DNA of 64,000 bases from contig PCAK01000033.1 in assembly GCA_002730525.1 (NCBI GenBank), positions 1-64,000 on the forward strand, given 5' to 3'. The DNA is from Acidobacteriota bacterium. Its GTDB lineage: Bacteria > Acidobacteriota > Vicinamibacteria > Vicinamibacterales > UBA823. The notes under the pieces were generated by a model, which ran no database searches, was not told where the DNA came from, and saw only the letters and a program-made list of their open reading frames with translations. How positions within the stretch are numbered: position 1 is the stretch's first letter; each line of letters starts with the position of its first letter. Below are positions 1-9,172 of this stretch, in pieces. The translations under genes and the position numbers were made by a program.

Positions 1-67
1 AGGCGCTGGCGCTCGTGGTGGTGAAGGCGACGGCCGACCGGGCTGGCTCATGGGAGGGGAAATCTGA

Positions 68-487
68 CCCGACCTCTCTCATAATCAATGGACCACCAAG
101 GGGGGCAAGTCAGTTCCGATCACGCCGTCCGCGAGTAATTTCGAACCGTCGATAGGGCTCGAGTATCGAGCGTCCCACAATCCGGATCCCGGGAGCTGGG
201 GATCTCGGTTCCTGGAGATCCTGCCCGAGTCGTATGCGCCGTTTTTCTCCGTCGATCTGAGGCATCGGAACATCTTCGATTTCCACAAGGCCGGTGGGCC
301 TGACGCTCCCGAGGAACGTCGCTTGTCAGTTAACCTCTTGGCAGGCTTTCGGACGCCTGTGTCGAACAGATTCCGCGTGCTGCGTGAGGCCTACGTGCGG
401 ATCTACCATGGCGTGAACCCTTATGGTCAGCTCCGGACGGAGGGGGATTACACACTCTTAGGTTTTGGATTCAACATCTGGCTCTGA
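68..487 (+). pseudogene. 3' remnant of an outer-membrane beta-barrel protein (DUF1207-like)
   Basis: The frame ending in TGA at 485-487 translates to about 139 residues with alternating polar and aromatic strands. It contains IGLEYRASHNPDPGSWGSR, FFSVDLRHRNIFDF and, near the end, RIYHGVNPYGQLRTEGDYTL, closing with GFNIWL. That resembles the last strands of DUF1207-type outer-membrane proteins. An in-frame TGA lies at 65-67 and no ATG or well-placed GTG/TTG with a Shine-Dalgarno follows it, so this is not an intact gene. Bases 3-68 are open in another frame (LALVVVKATADRAGSWEGK), so the gene may enter from the left with a one-base frameshift near 68-75. Codon use is less GC-biased than its neighbours (TTA, GTT, TTT). 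Family assignment is by resemblance only. Confidence 0.45.
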
Positions 488-534
488 AGGTCTTCGGATC
501 GCCCAGGAAGCTCTGATCCCGGACGGGTCTGGCC

Positions 535-1371
535 CTAGTGGCTCATCGCGTACAACACGACGTTGATGCCGACGGCGTACGAATCGATCGAGAACCGGTG
601 GAAGAACTCGGCCGATTCACCCTCGCGCTCCCAGCCGTCGGCGATATCGGTGTTGTGCGACATGAAGACCATCAGGCGGCCGTCGGCGTCGCTGATCCCC
701 CGGAAGTGCGGATCGCCGCTGTCGTCGCCGCGCTCGGACGTGGACGAGCCGCCGCTGCGGCGCCAGAACTGGATCGACGGCACCTGCGGAATCTTCTCGA
801 CCTTGTAGAGGCTCGTGAAGAGCGGGTGCGAGAGCGGCAGATCGCGAATCGGGTACTGCGACGAGGGCAGGACGCGCCCGATCTGCTCTTCCCAGTGCGC
901 CCACGCCGTCGGTCCCCAGAAGTCGTCGACCCAGAGGAACCCGCCCAGTTCGAGATACCGCCTGAGCCCATCGGCTTCTTCGGGTGAGAAGAGCGCCGTC
1001 CCGACGTCCGACATGAACAGGAACGGGTATTCGTAGATCGCCTCGTCGGTGAGCTGCACGACGACGTGATTCGGCTGGTCGCCGTCGAAGCTGACCGGTG
1101 TGTGGGTCAGCTCCGAGAGCCGGATCATGAAGTTGTAGTCGGAGTCGGGGTAGTCGGTGTCCCACCCGGTGCCCAGCCACTCGCGACGGACGCTCTGGTA
1201 CATCGCCCGGCTGAAGGCGAACGCCCGGCCGGACTCGCCGGGTGAGGCGAAGCGCGGCGCGTTACGGCGGCGCCATCCATACCCGCGACGCCCGTACTGC
1301 GCGTCGACGAACGACGCGGCAGCGATGATGAGAAGCAGTGTGGCGGCGATCCAAAGCGGTCGTCGCGGCAC
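535..1371 (-). CDS. DUF4159 domain protein, exported (copy 1 of 3)
   Basis: 278 residues. An N-terminal hydrophobic stretch (residues 5-24) ends in FVDAQ and looks like a signal peptide. The rest matches the DUF4159 pattern: an early YPDSDYNFMIRLSELT, the core GGFLWVDDFWG at 143-153, LPLSHPLF, a late MVFMSHNTDIADGWE, and the terminal VGINVVLYAMSH. DUF4159 is thought to adopt a class I amidotransferase/ThuA-like fold; no enzymatic role is established. It is the last gene of the minus-strand block, 8 bases after the DUF4175 gene. Two paralogues at 9173 and 13570 end in nearly the same sequence (GVNYIIYSMTH, GVNYIVYAMTH). Family call is strong, function unknown. Confidence 0.88.
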   Translation of the reverse strand: MPRRPLWIAATLLLIIAAASFVDAQYGRRGYGWRRRNAPRFASPGESGRAFAFSRAMYQSVRREWLGTGWDTDYPDSDYNFMIRLSELTHTPVSFDGDQPNHVVVQLTDEAIYEYPFLFMSDVGTALFSPEEADGLRRYLELGGFLWVDDFWGPTAWAHWEEQIGRVLPSSQYPIRDLPLSHPLFTSLYKVEKIPQVPSIQFWRRSGGSSTSERGDDSGDPHFRGISDADGRLMVFMSHNTDIADGWEREGESAEFFHRFSIDSYAVGINVVLYAMSH

Positions 1372-1379
1372 GGCGTGGC

Positions 1380-4300
1380 CTATTGCTCGGGCTGCTCCTG
1401 CGAAAGCGAGCGGAAGTACTCCTCGATCAGATCGCGGAAGCCCGACGGCACTTCGTCGGAGCCCGCGAGGAAGAGCTGGTCGGCCTCGTCGCCCTCGATC
1501 TCGCGCCGCAGCCGATACTCGAACCGCTTCAGGTTCTCGTTGACGAACGTCTGCAGCCGGGCGATCTCGTCGGCGTCGGCGTAGACACGCTGGTCGTCGA
1601 GGTCACGCAGTGCCTGGATGACCGCGTCGAGGTCCTCGGCGCCGAAGCCCTGCTGCTCGAGGCGCTGGCGGAGCTGTTCGGCGTCCATCGCCCGCTCGCG
1701 ATACTCGCGGCTGAACTGCTGCGCCTGGTCGGCGCCGACATCCCAGTCGCCCGGCCGCGCGTCGCCCCAGCCGCCGCCGAAGTCCGGGCCGCCGGTGCGG
1801 TCACCGCCGCTGCCCAACTGGCCGTCGGCCCGCTGGCCGCCCTGGCCTTCCTGGCCACCCTGACCCTCTTGGCCACCCTGACCCTGCTGGTCTTCCTGGC
1901 CGCCTTGGCCCTCTTGACCTTGCTGGCCCTGTTGACCTTCACCCTGCTGGCCCTGCTGACCTTCCTGGCCGGGCTGGCCCTCACCCTGTCGCGCTTGCTC
2001 GCCCACCCGCTGTTCGAGCGACTGGACGCCGCGCATCAGGTCGCGCGCATCCTCGAGCGCCTCGGCCCACTGATCGGCCGGGTCCCGCCCGATGGCGGCC
2101 TGGGCCTCGGTGAGCGCCTGCCGGATCTCCTCGATGTCCGACCCGATCTGCTGCTCGAACGCTTCTGAATACTCCGGCGCGCGGCCGAGGATGACGCCCT
2201 TCGAGTAGCGGATCTTCTCCTTCAGCTTGTTCTTCCGGATCGAGTCGGCGCCCGCCTGCAGACGGCGTGAGGCCTCGCGCTCATCGCGCCTGAAATCGGC
2301 CGACGTGTTGTCGAGCTGTCGCTCGAGGTCGGCGATCTCCGCGGCCATCTGATCCTTCTGCTCCATCAGCGGGGCCACCTGGGTCCGGCGGACCTGCGGG
2401 TCGACGTCGAGTCGGGCGACCTGGCCGGTCAGGTCACGCTCGGCGTCGGCCAGGGCGTCGACCCGGTCGAGCGCCTCGGCGATGTCCCGCTCGAGCCGGC
2501 CCGACTGTTCCTGTTCGAGCCGGCGCTGCGCCTCGCGCAACTGCTCGAGGGCGGCACCGGCGTCGGTCATGCCCTGGCTGCCCGGGTTCGCGGCGGCGCG
2601 CCGCATCGCGTCGGCGGCTTCCTGCAGCTGCCGCGCCGTCTGCATCATGTCGGGATCGGATTCCTCGCGGGCCAGCCGCTCGAGGCGGCGGGCGGCTTCT
2701 TCCGTCTCGTCGGCGAGCGCGCGCTGACTGGCGCCGCCGCCCGACGAGGCCGTGGGCTGGCCGCTCGAGCGCAGCCGCTGCCGCTCGGCTTCCTGCTCCT
2801 GGCGACGTGCGAGTTCCTTCAGCCGCTCGAGGGTCTCGTCGAGCTGCGTGTCGGCCATCTGCTGCTGCGCGCGCTGCATCGTCTCGTACTGATTCTGCAG
2901 CTTGTCCAGTTCCAGTTCGAAGAGGTCGGCCAGATCCTCGGCGGTCGACTGCTGCCCCCCCCCGCCGCCGCCCCCGCCGCCCTGCTGGCCCATCGAGACG
3001 CGCACATCCTCGTAGGCCTCTTCGGCGCGCTGAAGCATCTGCAGCGCGTGCTGCTCGGGTGGCAGCGCGTCCTCGACGTTCTGGGTCTGCAGCGTTTCCT
3101 CGGCCGCTTGCATCGACTCGGCGGCCTGCGGCAGGATCTCGGAAATCTTGACGAACGCCGGGTCGACGTTCGCGACGCGGCTATTCAGCCGGCTGAGCAG
3201 GGTCTGCACCTGCTCGCGCAGCTTGCCTTGCGCCAGCGCCAGGAAGACGACGTTCTCGCGGAACTCGTCGTCGGTGTAGTCATCGCGATCGCGCACGATG
3301 TTGAACGTGGCCGAGATGATCTCGCGCTGCTGCTGCGACAGCGCGTTGGGCTCCTGAGCGCCGCCGCCGCCCCCGCCTCCGCCACCCTGCGACTCCTCGG
3401 GCATGAAGTTCTTGCCGAACGGGCGGATCTGGACGAAGTAGAGGTCGCTGGTACCCAGATTCCCGGCATCAGCGTCAGTCGCGCCCTCGGTGGAGTCGTT
3501 CGCCCGAGCGTAGTACGAGATGAAATCGCCGGGTTCCAGCTCGAATTCCTCGAGGAAGAATGTATGGCCGGCGGCGACGTTGTGCAGCGCGCTGTCCGGG
3601 TCGTCGAGCAGCGAGAGCACTTCCTCCTCGCCGCCGTTGACCGAATAGACCAGCTCGAGGCTGCGCACGCCGAAATCATCGTCGGCCTTCGCCTCGACGA
3701 AGATCTCTTCGACGGGCGACGCCGTCGTATCACGGCCCGGCTTGCCGAATCCGACGACGGGCGGTTGATCGTCGAGGACGTCGATCGTGTACTGCGCCGA
3801 CGCCGTGACCATCGTGCCGTTCGGATCCTCGAGGTCGATCCGGAAGAAGCCGTCCGCGTCGATCGTGAAGCTCGTCGTGAACGACCCGTCGGCCTCGCGG
3901 GCCAGCGACAGGACCGTTTCCTCGTCCATCACGAGCTGGCCGGCCGGCGTGCCCATCGTCGGCACCGCGCGCACCCGCACTTCCGTGCCGCGCAGGGCCG
4001 CGACGTCGCCGCCGTTCTCGATCGTGCGCGGCGGCAGCCCGGTGTAGGCGGGGAAGTGGTACTCCAGTTCGAGCCGGCCCACGAATGGCACGTCGACGAC
4101 CTCGAGGGTGTAGACGGGCGACCGGATGCCGGACGACTGCACGAAGTACTCGGTCGGCTCGGCGACGTCGAACAGCATGACCTCGTAGGCGTCACCGTCG
4201 AGGCTGGGCACCAGCGGCAGCGGTTCGAACGGGACGTTCGCGTCGGCGCGCGAGTACAACTCCACGTCCTCGGCCTGGAAGCCGTCGAGCTGGGCCGTCA

Positions 4301-4961
4301 CCACCTGATCGGCGCCGCGCGCGATCGTGGCGTCGCCCGGCGCGACGACGATCTTGTACGGGCTTGCTGCCTCGACACTGCTGGTCGGGAAGGCGAGCGC
4401 CGAGAGTCCGTGGCGCAGATAGCCCGGACCGAACAGGAACAGCGCCAGGGCCGCGGCCGCCAGGCCGGCCAGCACGACCGATGACCGCTGAAGGCTCTGC
4501 CGCTCCACGCCGCGGCCGGAGTCGACCGTGCGGCACTTCTCGACCGCCACCATGATCAGTTGCCGAATGAGCGCGGGCGACATGTCGGCGCGTTCGAGCG
4601 CGTTCGGCTTGCCGCTCTCTTCGAGCGCGCTGACGAGCGCCGCCTGCAGCGACGGCTCGTGCTCCTCGAGGTACAGCGCGACCCGTTCGTCGGTGACCCG
4701 GCGCGCCAGCGGCAGGACGAGCGACCAGATCAGCAGTCCGGTCAGTCCGACGTAGGTCAGCAACCGGAAGGCGATGATCGCCGGTGCGCTGAAGCGGAAA
4801 TACTCGAGGCCGTAGGCCGAGAGCAGGAAGGCGATGACGCCGGCCGTGACCATTATGGCCGAGCCGCGCAGCGCGATCTTCAGCCGCCAGCGGTTACGAA
4901 CCTGACGGATGACGCGGACGAGTTCTTCCCGGCTAGAACGGGGTTCGTGGTCGCTCAACAT
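1380..4961 (-). CDS. Large DUF4175-like membrane protein with coiled coils and Gly/Gln repeats
   Basis: 1193 residues. Membrane segments lie near residues 33-52, 60-86 and about 160-182, followed by a beta-rich region (about 190-500) with motifs such as YHFPAYTGLPPRTIENGG, typical of the DUF4175-like proteins found beside MoxR/VWA genes. Poly-Gly tracts occur near 525 and 660. Residues 550-980 are rich in Glu, Gln, Arg and Leu and look like long coiled coils. About 990-1047 is a collagen-like run of GQ, GQQ and GQE units. The C-terminal 140 residues are again charged and helical. The upstream partner is the BatA/VWA gene 89 bases away. A structural or scaffold role in the periplasm is inferred, not shown. 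Confidence 0.8.
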   Translation of the reverse strand: MLSDHEPRSSREELVRVIRQVRNRWRLKIALRGSAIMVTAGVIAFLLSAYGLEYFRFSAPAIIAFRLLTYVGLTGLLIWSLVLPLARRVTDERVALYLEEHEPSLQAALVSALEESGKPNALERADMSPALIRQLIMVAVEKCRTVDSGRGVERQSLQRSSVVLAGLAAAALALFLFGPGYLRHGLSALAFPTSSVEAASPYKIVVAPGDATIARGADQVVTAQLDGFQAEDVELYSRADANVPFEPLPLVPSLDGDAYEVMLFDVAEPTEYFVQSSGIRSPVYTLEVVDVPFVGRLELEYHFPAYTGLPPRTIENGGDVAALRGTEVRVRAVPTMGTPAGQLVMDEETVLSLAREADGSFTTSFTIDADGFFRIDLEDPNGTMVTASAQYTIDVLDDQPPVVGFGKPGRDTTASPVEEIFVEAKADDDFGVRSLELVYSVNGGEEEVLSLLDDPDSALHNVAAGHTFFLEEFELEPGDFISYYARANDSTEGATDADAGNLGTSDLYFVQIRPFGKNFMPEESQGGGGGGGGGAQEPNALSQQQREIISATFNIVRDRDDYTDDEFRENVVFLALAQGKLREQVQTLLSRLNSRVANVDPAFVKISEILPQAAESMQAAEETLQTQNVEDALPPEQHALQMLQRAEEAYEDVRVSMGQQGGGGGGGGGQQSTAEDLADLFELELDKLQNQYETMQRAQQQMADTQLDETLERLKELARRQEQEAERQRLRSSGQPTASSGGGASQRALADETEEAARRLERLAREESDPDMMQTARQLQEAADAMRRAAANPGSQGMTDAGAALEQLREAQRRLEQEQSGRLERDIAEALDRVDALADAERDLTGQVARLDVDPQVRRTQVAPLMEQKDQMAAEIADLERQLDNTSADFRRDEREASRRLQAGADSIRKNKLKEKIRYSKGVILGRAPEYSEAFEQQIGSDIEEIRQALTEAQAAIGRDPADQWAEALEDARDLMRGVQSLEQRVGEQARQGEGQPGQEGQQGQQGEGQQGQQGQEGQGGQEDQQGQGGQEGQGGQEGQGGQRADGQLGSGGDRTGGPDFGGGWGDARPGDWDVGADQAQQFSREYRERAMDAEQLRQRLEQQGFGAEDLDAVIQALRDLDDQRVYADADEIARLQTFVNENLKRFEYRLRREIEGDEADQLFLAGSDEVPSGFRDLIEEYFRSLSQEQPEQ

Positions 4962-5050
4962 GGTCGTCTGCCCTCGAACCGGTCTTGAGACTGTGCTGTT
5001 GAACTGAGTCTAGTTATCTCACACTTTGCGGGATTCTCAGCTCCCGCTGC

Positions 5051-7126
5051 TTACGTTCGTGCCACCCGCGGCATCAGATTCGACAGCACGGTTTCCGCGG
5101 CCAGTAGCAGCAGCGCCACGACCAGCAGATACCGCCAGAGTCCCTGCCGCCCCTCGGTCTCCTCGGGGCTCCGCTCGCGCGCGACCAGGTTGCCCGGCGC
5201 CCCGGCGCCGGCGCGGCCGGTGATCGCGCCCGCCAACTCCTCGGGGTCGAGCATCGTGAGGTCCGACTCGCTGCGGTCCGTGTTCACCGCGACGGCGAGC
5301 GGAACATCGACGTCCGCGCCCGGCGTGTGCATCTCGTAGAACCCCTGATCGGCCAGTTCGAACAGGACCGCGGCTTCGCGAACGCGGATCGGCAACCGGT
5401 CGCCGGTCGGCGAGACCGCCACCGGGTCGTCGCGCTCGGGCTCGAGCCGATATCCGCTCGACGCGTACAAACTGGCCACGTCGAGAATCTGCGCGGTCGT
5501 GTGCCAGTCGGTCGGGTCGACGTAGCCCGCCAGATGCTTCGCCAACTGATGCACGAACGGCAGGTAGACCGGCTTGAGTGCCAGGTCGTTCCAGTAGCTG
5601 TCGAGCGTGGAGGCCCAGGCGAGCACTCGTCCGCGGCCCAGGTCGTGACCGGCCAGCGCCACCTGTCCGTCGTCGAACCGCGCCAGCACCGACTCTGGGT
5701 CGGTGACGGTGAACGGGCGGTACTGGAAGAAGCGCGCCGACGACAGGTCGCCGCTCCGCGGCGCGTTGAACACGTCGAACACGGGGTGGCTGTAGTCGAC
5801 GTAGCCCAGGACCCGGCCGCGGCTGCCGATGCGGTCGACCGCCGTGGTGAACGATCCGGGCAGCAGCGCCGGCGCACCCGACGACCACCGCACCCGCTCG
5901 CCGAGGATAGCCAGCACGCCGCCGCCGTTCTCCACGAAGGCGGTCAGCGCGTCGCCCACGGCGCCGGCGGGCGGTGCCGTGTCGTTCAAGATGACGACCG
6001 ATCGACCCACGAGCGCATCCGCGGTGAGGTCGCTCACCGCCATCACCTCGGTCACGAAGCTCGGCGTGCTGCCGATCGCCAGCGCGCGCTCGAGATAGAG
6101 GCTCGAATCGGGGTTGGGCGTGTCCGCCTCGACGATCAGGACCGTTACGAGCTGGCCCGGCGACAGCGTGAAGTGAAAAGCGTTGTCTCGCAGGAGGAGG
6201 TCGTCGCCGATGCGCACTGTGCCGCGGCGCTGGTCCTCACCCACGATGAACGGTTCGAACGCGACCGTGGCCGTGCCGGTGGCCTCCACGTCGACCGAGC
6301 GCGTCGCGACCTCGCGTCCGTCGAGCTCGAGCGTGACCGGCACGCGCGTTGCGTTGCTCGTGCTCAGGTTCACGAGCCGGGCCGAGGCGGTGACCTGCTC
6401 ACCGGCCGAGAACGGCTCGCGCTCGAACGATACCGAGGCGACGCTGAGGTTCGAGGTGTCGGGTTCGGCCACCGAGATCGGTCTCAGCACGACGCCTTCC
6501 GCGAACGCGATCCCCTCGTTGCCGGCCCACCCGTTCTTCTGGAAATCCGAGATCAAGATCGCCTCGCGGTCGGCGACCTCCGAGACCTCGAGAATCCCCT
6601 CGGCCAGCTTCAACGCCGGGCCGAACCGCGTTACCTCGACGCCGACCTCCGCGCGGTCGATGGCCGATCGCACACTGGCGTGATCGATCGACGAGCGCGC
6701 GCCGGCCTCCGCATTCCGCGCGAAGAGGATGAGCGTCGCGCCGTCGTCCGGGCCGAGCGCGTCGATCTCACGAAGCGCCGCGGCCTGCGCCCGCGCCCAG
6801 CGATCGCCGTACCCCATGCTGTAGGACTGGTCGAGCAGCACGACGACCTCGCGGCCGCCACCCAGCGCGCCGGCCACGGCGGTGGCGCTCGTGAAGAACG
6901 GCCGGGCAAAGGCCAGGACGAGCAAGATGAACGCAGCGCACCGGAGCAGGAACAGCGGCCAGTTACGGATCTTCTGCCGCCGCATCGACCGGTACGGCAC
7001 CCGTTCGAGGAACATCAGCGATGGGAACTGGATGATCTGGTCGCGTTCCCGGTGAATGAGGTGGACCAGTACAGGCACCGCCAGCGCGGCGAGGCTGAGC
7101 AACAGCAAGGGGGCAAGAAAAGCCAT
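5051..7126 (-). CDS. BatA/VWA domain membrane protein
   Basis: 691 residues. The N-terminus is the BatA (aerotolerance regulator) module: a membrane helix at 3-25, VLVHLIHRERDQIIQFPSL, then a second helix at about 56-76. A von Willebrand A domain follows with the metal-binding DxSxS motif LLDQSYSM (D99, S101, S103). A middle segment (about 310-520) has GGGVLAILGERVRW, like the amidotransferase-fold region of related proteins. A C-terminal helix lies at about 664-684. It shares one base with the DUF58 stop codon (TGATG), so the two are probably translationally coupled. In known systems MoxR ATPases work with VWA proteins as chaperone or assembly pairs; the client here is unknown. Confidence 0.88.
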   Translation of the reverse strand: MAFLAPLLLLSLAALAVPVLVHLIHRERDQIIQFPSLMFLERVPYRSMRRQKIRNWPLFLLRCAAFILLVLAFARPFFTSATAVAGALGGGREVVVLLDQSYSMGYGDRWARAQAAALREIDALGPDDGATLILFARNAEAGARSSIDHASVRSAIDRAEVGVEVTRFGPALKLAEGILEVSEVADREAILISDFQKNGWAGNEGIAFAEGVVLRPISVAEPDTSNLSVASVSFEREPFSAGEQVTASARLVNLSTSNATRVPVTLELDGREVATRSVDVEATGTATVAFEPFIVGEDQRRGTVRIGDDLLLRDNAFHFTLSPGQLVTVLIVEADTPNPDSSLYLERALAIGSTPSFVTEVMAVSDLTADALVGRSVVILNDTAPPAGAVGDALTAFVENGGGVLAILGERVRWSSGAPALLPGSFTTAVDRIGSRGRVLGYVDYSHPVFDVFNAPRSGDLSSARFFQYRPFTVTDPESVLARFDDGQVALAGHDLGRGRVLAWASTLDSYWNDLALKPVYLPFVHQLAKHLAGYVDPTDWHTTAQILDVASLYASSGYRLEPERDDPVAVSPTGDRLPIRVREAAVLFELADQGFYEMHTPGADVDVPLAVAVNTDRSESDLTMLDPEELAGAITGRAGAGAPGNLVARERSPEETEGRQGLWRYLLVVALLLLAAETVLSNLMPRVART

Positions 7127-8043
7127 CAGCGGAGCCTGATCATTCGTTCACGCGCCGAGAGGAACTTGAACAGCCCGTAGTCGAGCGGCGTCGACGTGTT
7201 GAACACGGCGTAGTCGACCTGATACTCGGTGAACCGCTTTGCGAGCGTCGATGTGTGCTCTTCGATCAGCTGCTTGTACTGATCGCGGAGATTGTCGGGC
7301 ACGATCGGCATCCGCACGCCCGTCTCCAGGTCCTCGAAGCTCGACGCGGAGTCGTACGGAAACTCGAGCTCGGCCGGGTCGAGGATGTGGAAGACCATCA
7401 CGTCGTGGCCCTGCGCGCGGAACCGCTTCACCGCGTCGATGATGACGTCGGGCTCTTCGTAGAAGTCGGAGATGATCGCGAGGATGCCGCGCCGCTTGAA
7501 AAACTCGGTCATCCGGAAGAGTGGATCTCTCAGCTGGCCTGGTCGGCCGGCGACGGCGCGGTCGATCGTGTGCAAGACGACATCGAGATGCTTGGCCGAC
7601 GACGGCACCCGCTCGAGGATCTGACTGTCGAACGTGACGAGGCCGACGCGATCGCGCTGCCGGTTCGCGAAGTAGGCGAGAGAAGCCGCCAGATACTTCG
7701 CGTAGTCGAGCTTCGTCAGGCCGCCGCTCGAGAAGGCCATCGACTTCGACACGTCGAGGATCGCCGAGAAGTTCGCGTTCGAGTCGGCCTCGAACTCCTT
7801 GACGTAGTAGCGGTCGGTGCGGGCGTAGAGTTGCCAGTCGATCCGACGGATGTCGTCGCCGGGCATGTAGCCGCGGTGCTCGGCGAAGTCGACCGACACC
7901 CCGAGGTACGAGGCCTTGTGGATGCCGTTGATGAATCCGTCGACGATCGTCCGCGCCAGCAGCTCGAGATTGCCGATGCGCGCCAGCACCTTCGGATCGA
8001 CGAACGACGCGCCGGGCGTCAGCGGATGTTCGTGGCTCGACAC
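7126..8043 (-). CDS. DUF58 domain protein (MoxR partner)
   Basis: 305 residues, the usual length for the family. The diagnostic DUF58 motif is present as YMPGDDIRRIDWQLYARTD at 59-77. It is followed by a VWA-like ILDVSKSM (D97, S99, S101). No membrane helix is evident, so it probably sits on the cytoplasmic side. The gene starts 5 bases after the MoxR stop and its own stop overlaps the BatA start, giving the standard MoxR-DUF58-VWA order. Neighbour order and motif make the family call secure. The specific role, presumably linking the ATPase to the membrane VWA protein, is inferred. Confidence 0.92.
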   Translation of the reverse strand: MSSHEHPLTPGASFVDPKVLARIGNLELLARTIVDGFINGIHKASYLGVSVDFAEHRGYMPGDDIRRIDWQLYARTDRYYVKEFEADSNANFSAILDVSKSMAFSSGGLTKLDYAKYLAASLAYFANRQRDRVGLVTFDSQILERVPSSAKHLDVVLHTIDRAVAGRPGQLRDPLFRMTEFFKRRGILAIISDFYEEPDVIIDAVKRFRAQGHDVMVFHILDPAELEFPYDSASSFEDLETGVRMPIVPDNLRDQYKQLIEEHTSTLAKRFTEYQVDYAVFNTSTPLDYGLFKFLSARERMIRLR

Positions 8044-8048
8044 GTCGT

Positions 8049-9089
8049 CTACATCCCCGACGCCGGGACCGCCACCAGCTCCAGCAACTGGTCGACGATC
8101 TGGTCGGTGGTCACGCCTTCCGAGGTCGCGTGGAAGTTCGTCAGCACACGATGCCGCATGACCGGGTGGGCCAGGGCTCGGATGTCATCGAAGTTGACGT
8201 GGTACCGGCCCTCCGTGAGCGCGCGTGCCTTGCCGCCCAGGACCAGATACTGCGCCGCGCGGACGCTGGCGCCGAAGGCCACCCACTTCTTCACGAAGTC
8301 GGGCGCGTCGTCGTTCTTGCCTGAGCGGCTCGTGCGGACCAGGTCCAGGGCGTAGCGCATGACGGGTTCGGAAACTGGCACCTTGCGGACAAGTTCCTGG
8401 AACTGCACGAGATCCGCGCCGGTGACGGCGTGCGAGAACTGCGGATCTTGGATCGCCGTGGTCGTGCGAACGACTTCGAGCTCTTCCTCCACGGGCGGAT
8501 GCTCGATGATCGTGTGGAACATGAACCGGTCGAGTTGCGCCTCTGGCAGCGGATAGGTGCCCTCGAGTTCGATCGGGTTCTGGGTTGCGAAGACGAAGAA
8601 CGGCTCCTCGAGCTCGTAGGTGCGCCCCTGGATCGTGACCCGGTGCTCCTGCATCGCTTCGAGCAGCGCCGACTGCGTCTTGGGCGGCGTCCGGTTGATC
8701 TCGTCGGCCAGCAGGATGTTCGTGAAGACCGGGCCCGGCGAGAAGACCATCTTGCGGCCACCGGTCGCCGGATCGTCCTGGATGATGTCGGTGCCGGTGA
8801 TGTCTGACGGCATCAGGTCGGGTGTGAACTGGATCCGGTTGAACTTGAGGTCGAGGACCTGCGCCATCGTCCGGATGATGAGGGTCTTGGCGAGTCCCGG
8901 CACGCCGACGATGAGGCTGTTGCCGCCGACGAACAGCGTCAGCAGAATCTCGTGGATCACGTCGTCCTGGCCGACGATCTGTTTCTTGATCTCCGAGATG
9001 ATCTGCTGGCGGCCGGCCTTCATCCGGTCGGCAAGCGCCACATCATCGGGCGACTCGAGGTCTTGCCGTTGGTTGTCGAATGCGTCCAC
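8049..9089 (-). CDS. MoxR-family AAA+ ATPase
   Basis: 346 residues. Walker A is GVPGLAKT at 62-69, Walker B is ILLADE at 125-130, and the sensor 1 region reads FATQNPIELEGTYPLPEAQ at 167-185, all typical of MoxR. The C-terminal lid with ALTEGRYHVNFDDIRALAHPV is intact. MoxR proteins are chaperone-like ATPases that help assemble or mature partner complexes, usually with VWA proteins encoded alongside, as here. It leads the DUF58-BatA-DUF4175-DUF4159 run. The 83-base gap before it holds GC-rich hairpins, so transcription from the upstream genes may be attenuated here. Confidence 0.95.
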   Translation of the reverse strand: MDAFDNQRQDLESPDDVALADRMKAGRQQIISEIKKQIVGQDDVIHEILLTLFVGGNSLIVGVPGLAKTLIIRTMAQVLDLKFNRIQFTPDLMPSDITGTDIIQDDPATGGRKMVFSPGPVFTNILLADEINRTPPKTQSALLEAMQEHRVTIQGRTYELEEPFFVFATQNPIELEGTYPLPEAQLDRFMFHTIIEHPPVEEELEVVRTTTAIQDPQFSHAVTGADLVQFQELVRKVPVSEPVMRYALDLVRTSRSGKNDDAPDFVKKWVAFGASVRAAQYLVLGGKARALTEGRYHVNFDDIRALAHPVMRHRVLTNFHATSEGVTTDQIVDQLLELVAVPASGM

Positions 9090-9120
9090 GAGATATCCCT
9101 CCGATTAATGAGTCCAGCGG

Positions 9121-9172
9121 CGCGGGGTCTTAGCCCCGCGACTTCAGTCCCGCGGCTCTAGCCCCGCGATCC
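9121..9172. repeat. Cluster of GC-rich palindromes between DUF4159 copy 2 and moxR
   Basis: CGCGGGG-TCTTAG-CCCCGCG at 9121-9140 is a perfect 7-bp stem. It is followed by two imperfect relatives, ACTTCAGTCCCGCG (from 9141) and CGCGGCTCTAGCCCCGCG (to about 9168). The TTCAG core and flanking GC stems recur in other gaps of this window. There is no U-tract, so this is not a classic terminator, but it could form RNA hairpins within the operon transcript. Confidence 0.7.

Noticed and set aside
1819-1990. G/C-rich short repeats considered as a noncoding satellite
   Set aside because: They lie in frame within the DUF4175 gene and encode a Gly/Gln run.
1338-2168. Long plus-strand open frame rich in Leu/Ala opposite the DUF4175 gene
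   Set aside because: It is the antisense of the Gly/Gln-repeat region; high GC keeps such frames open, and it has no ribosome site or family features.
3048-4484. 478-codon plus-strand frame opposite the DUF4175 gene
   Set aside because: Antisense shadow with Arg/His-rich composition and no domain pattern; the minus-strand gene is clearly real.
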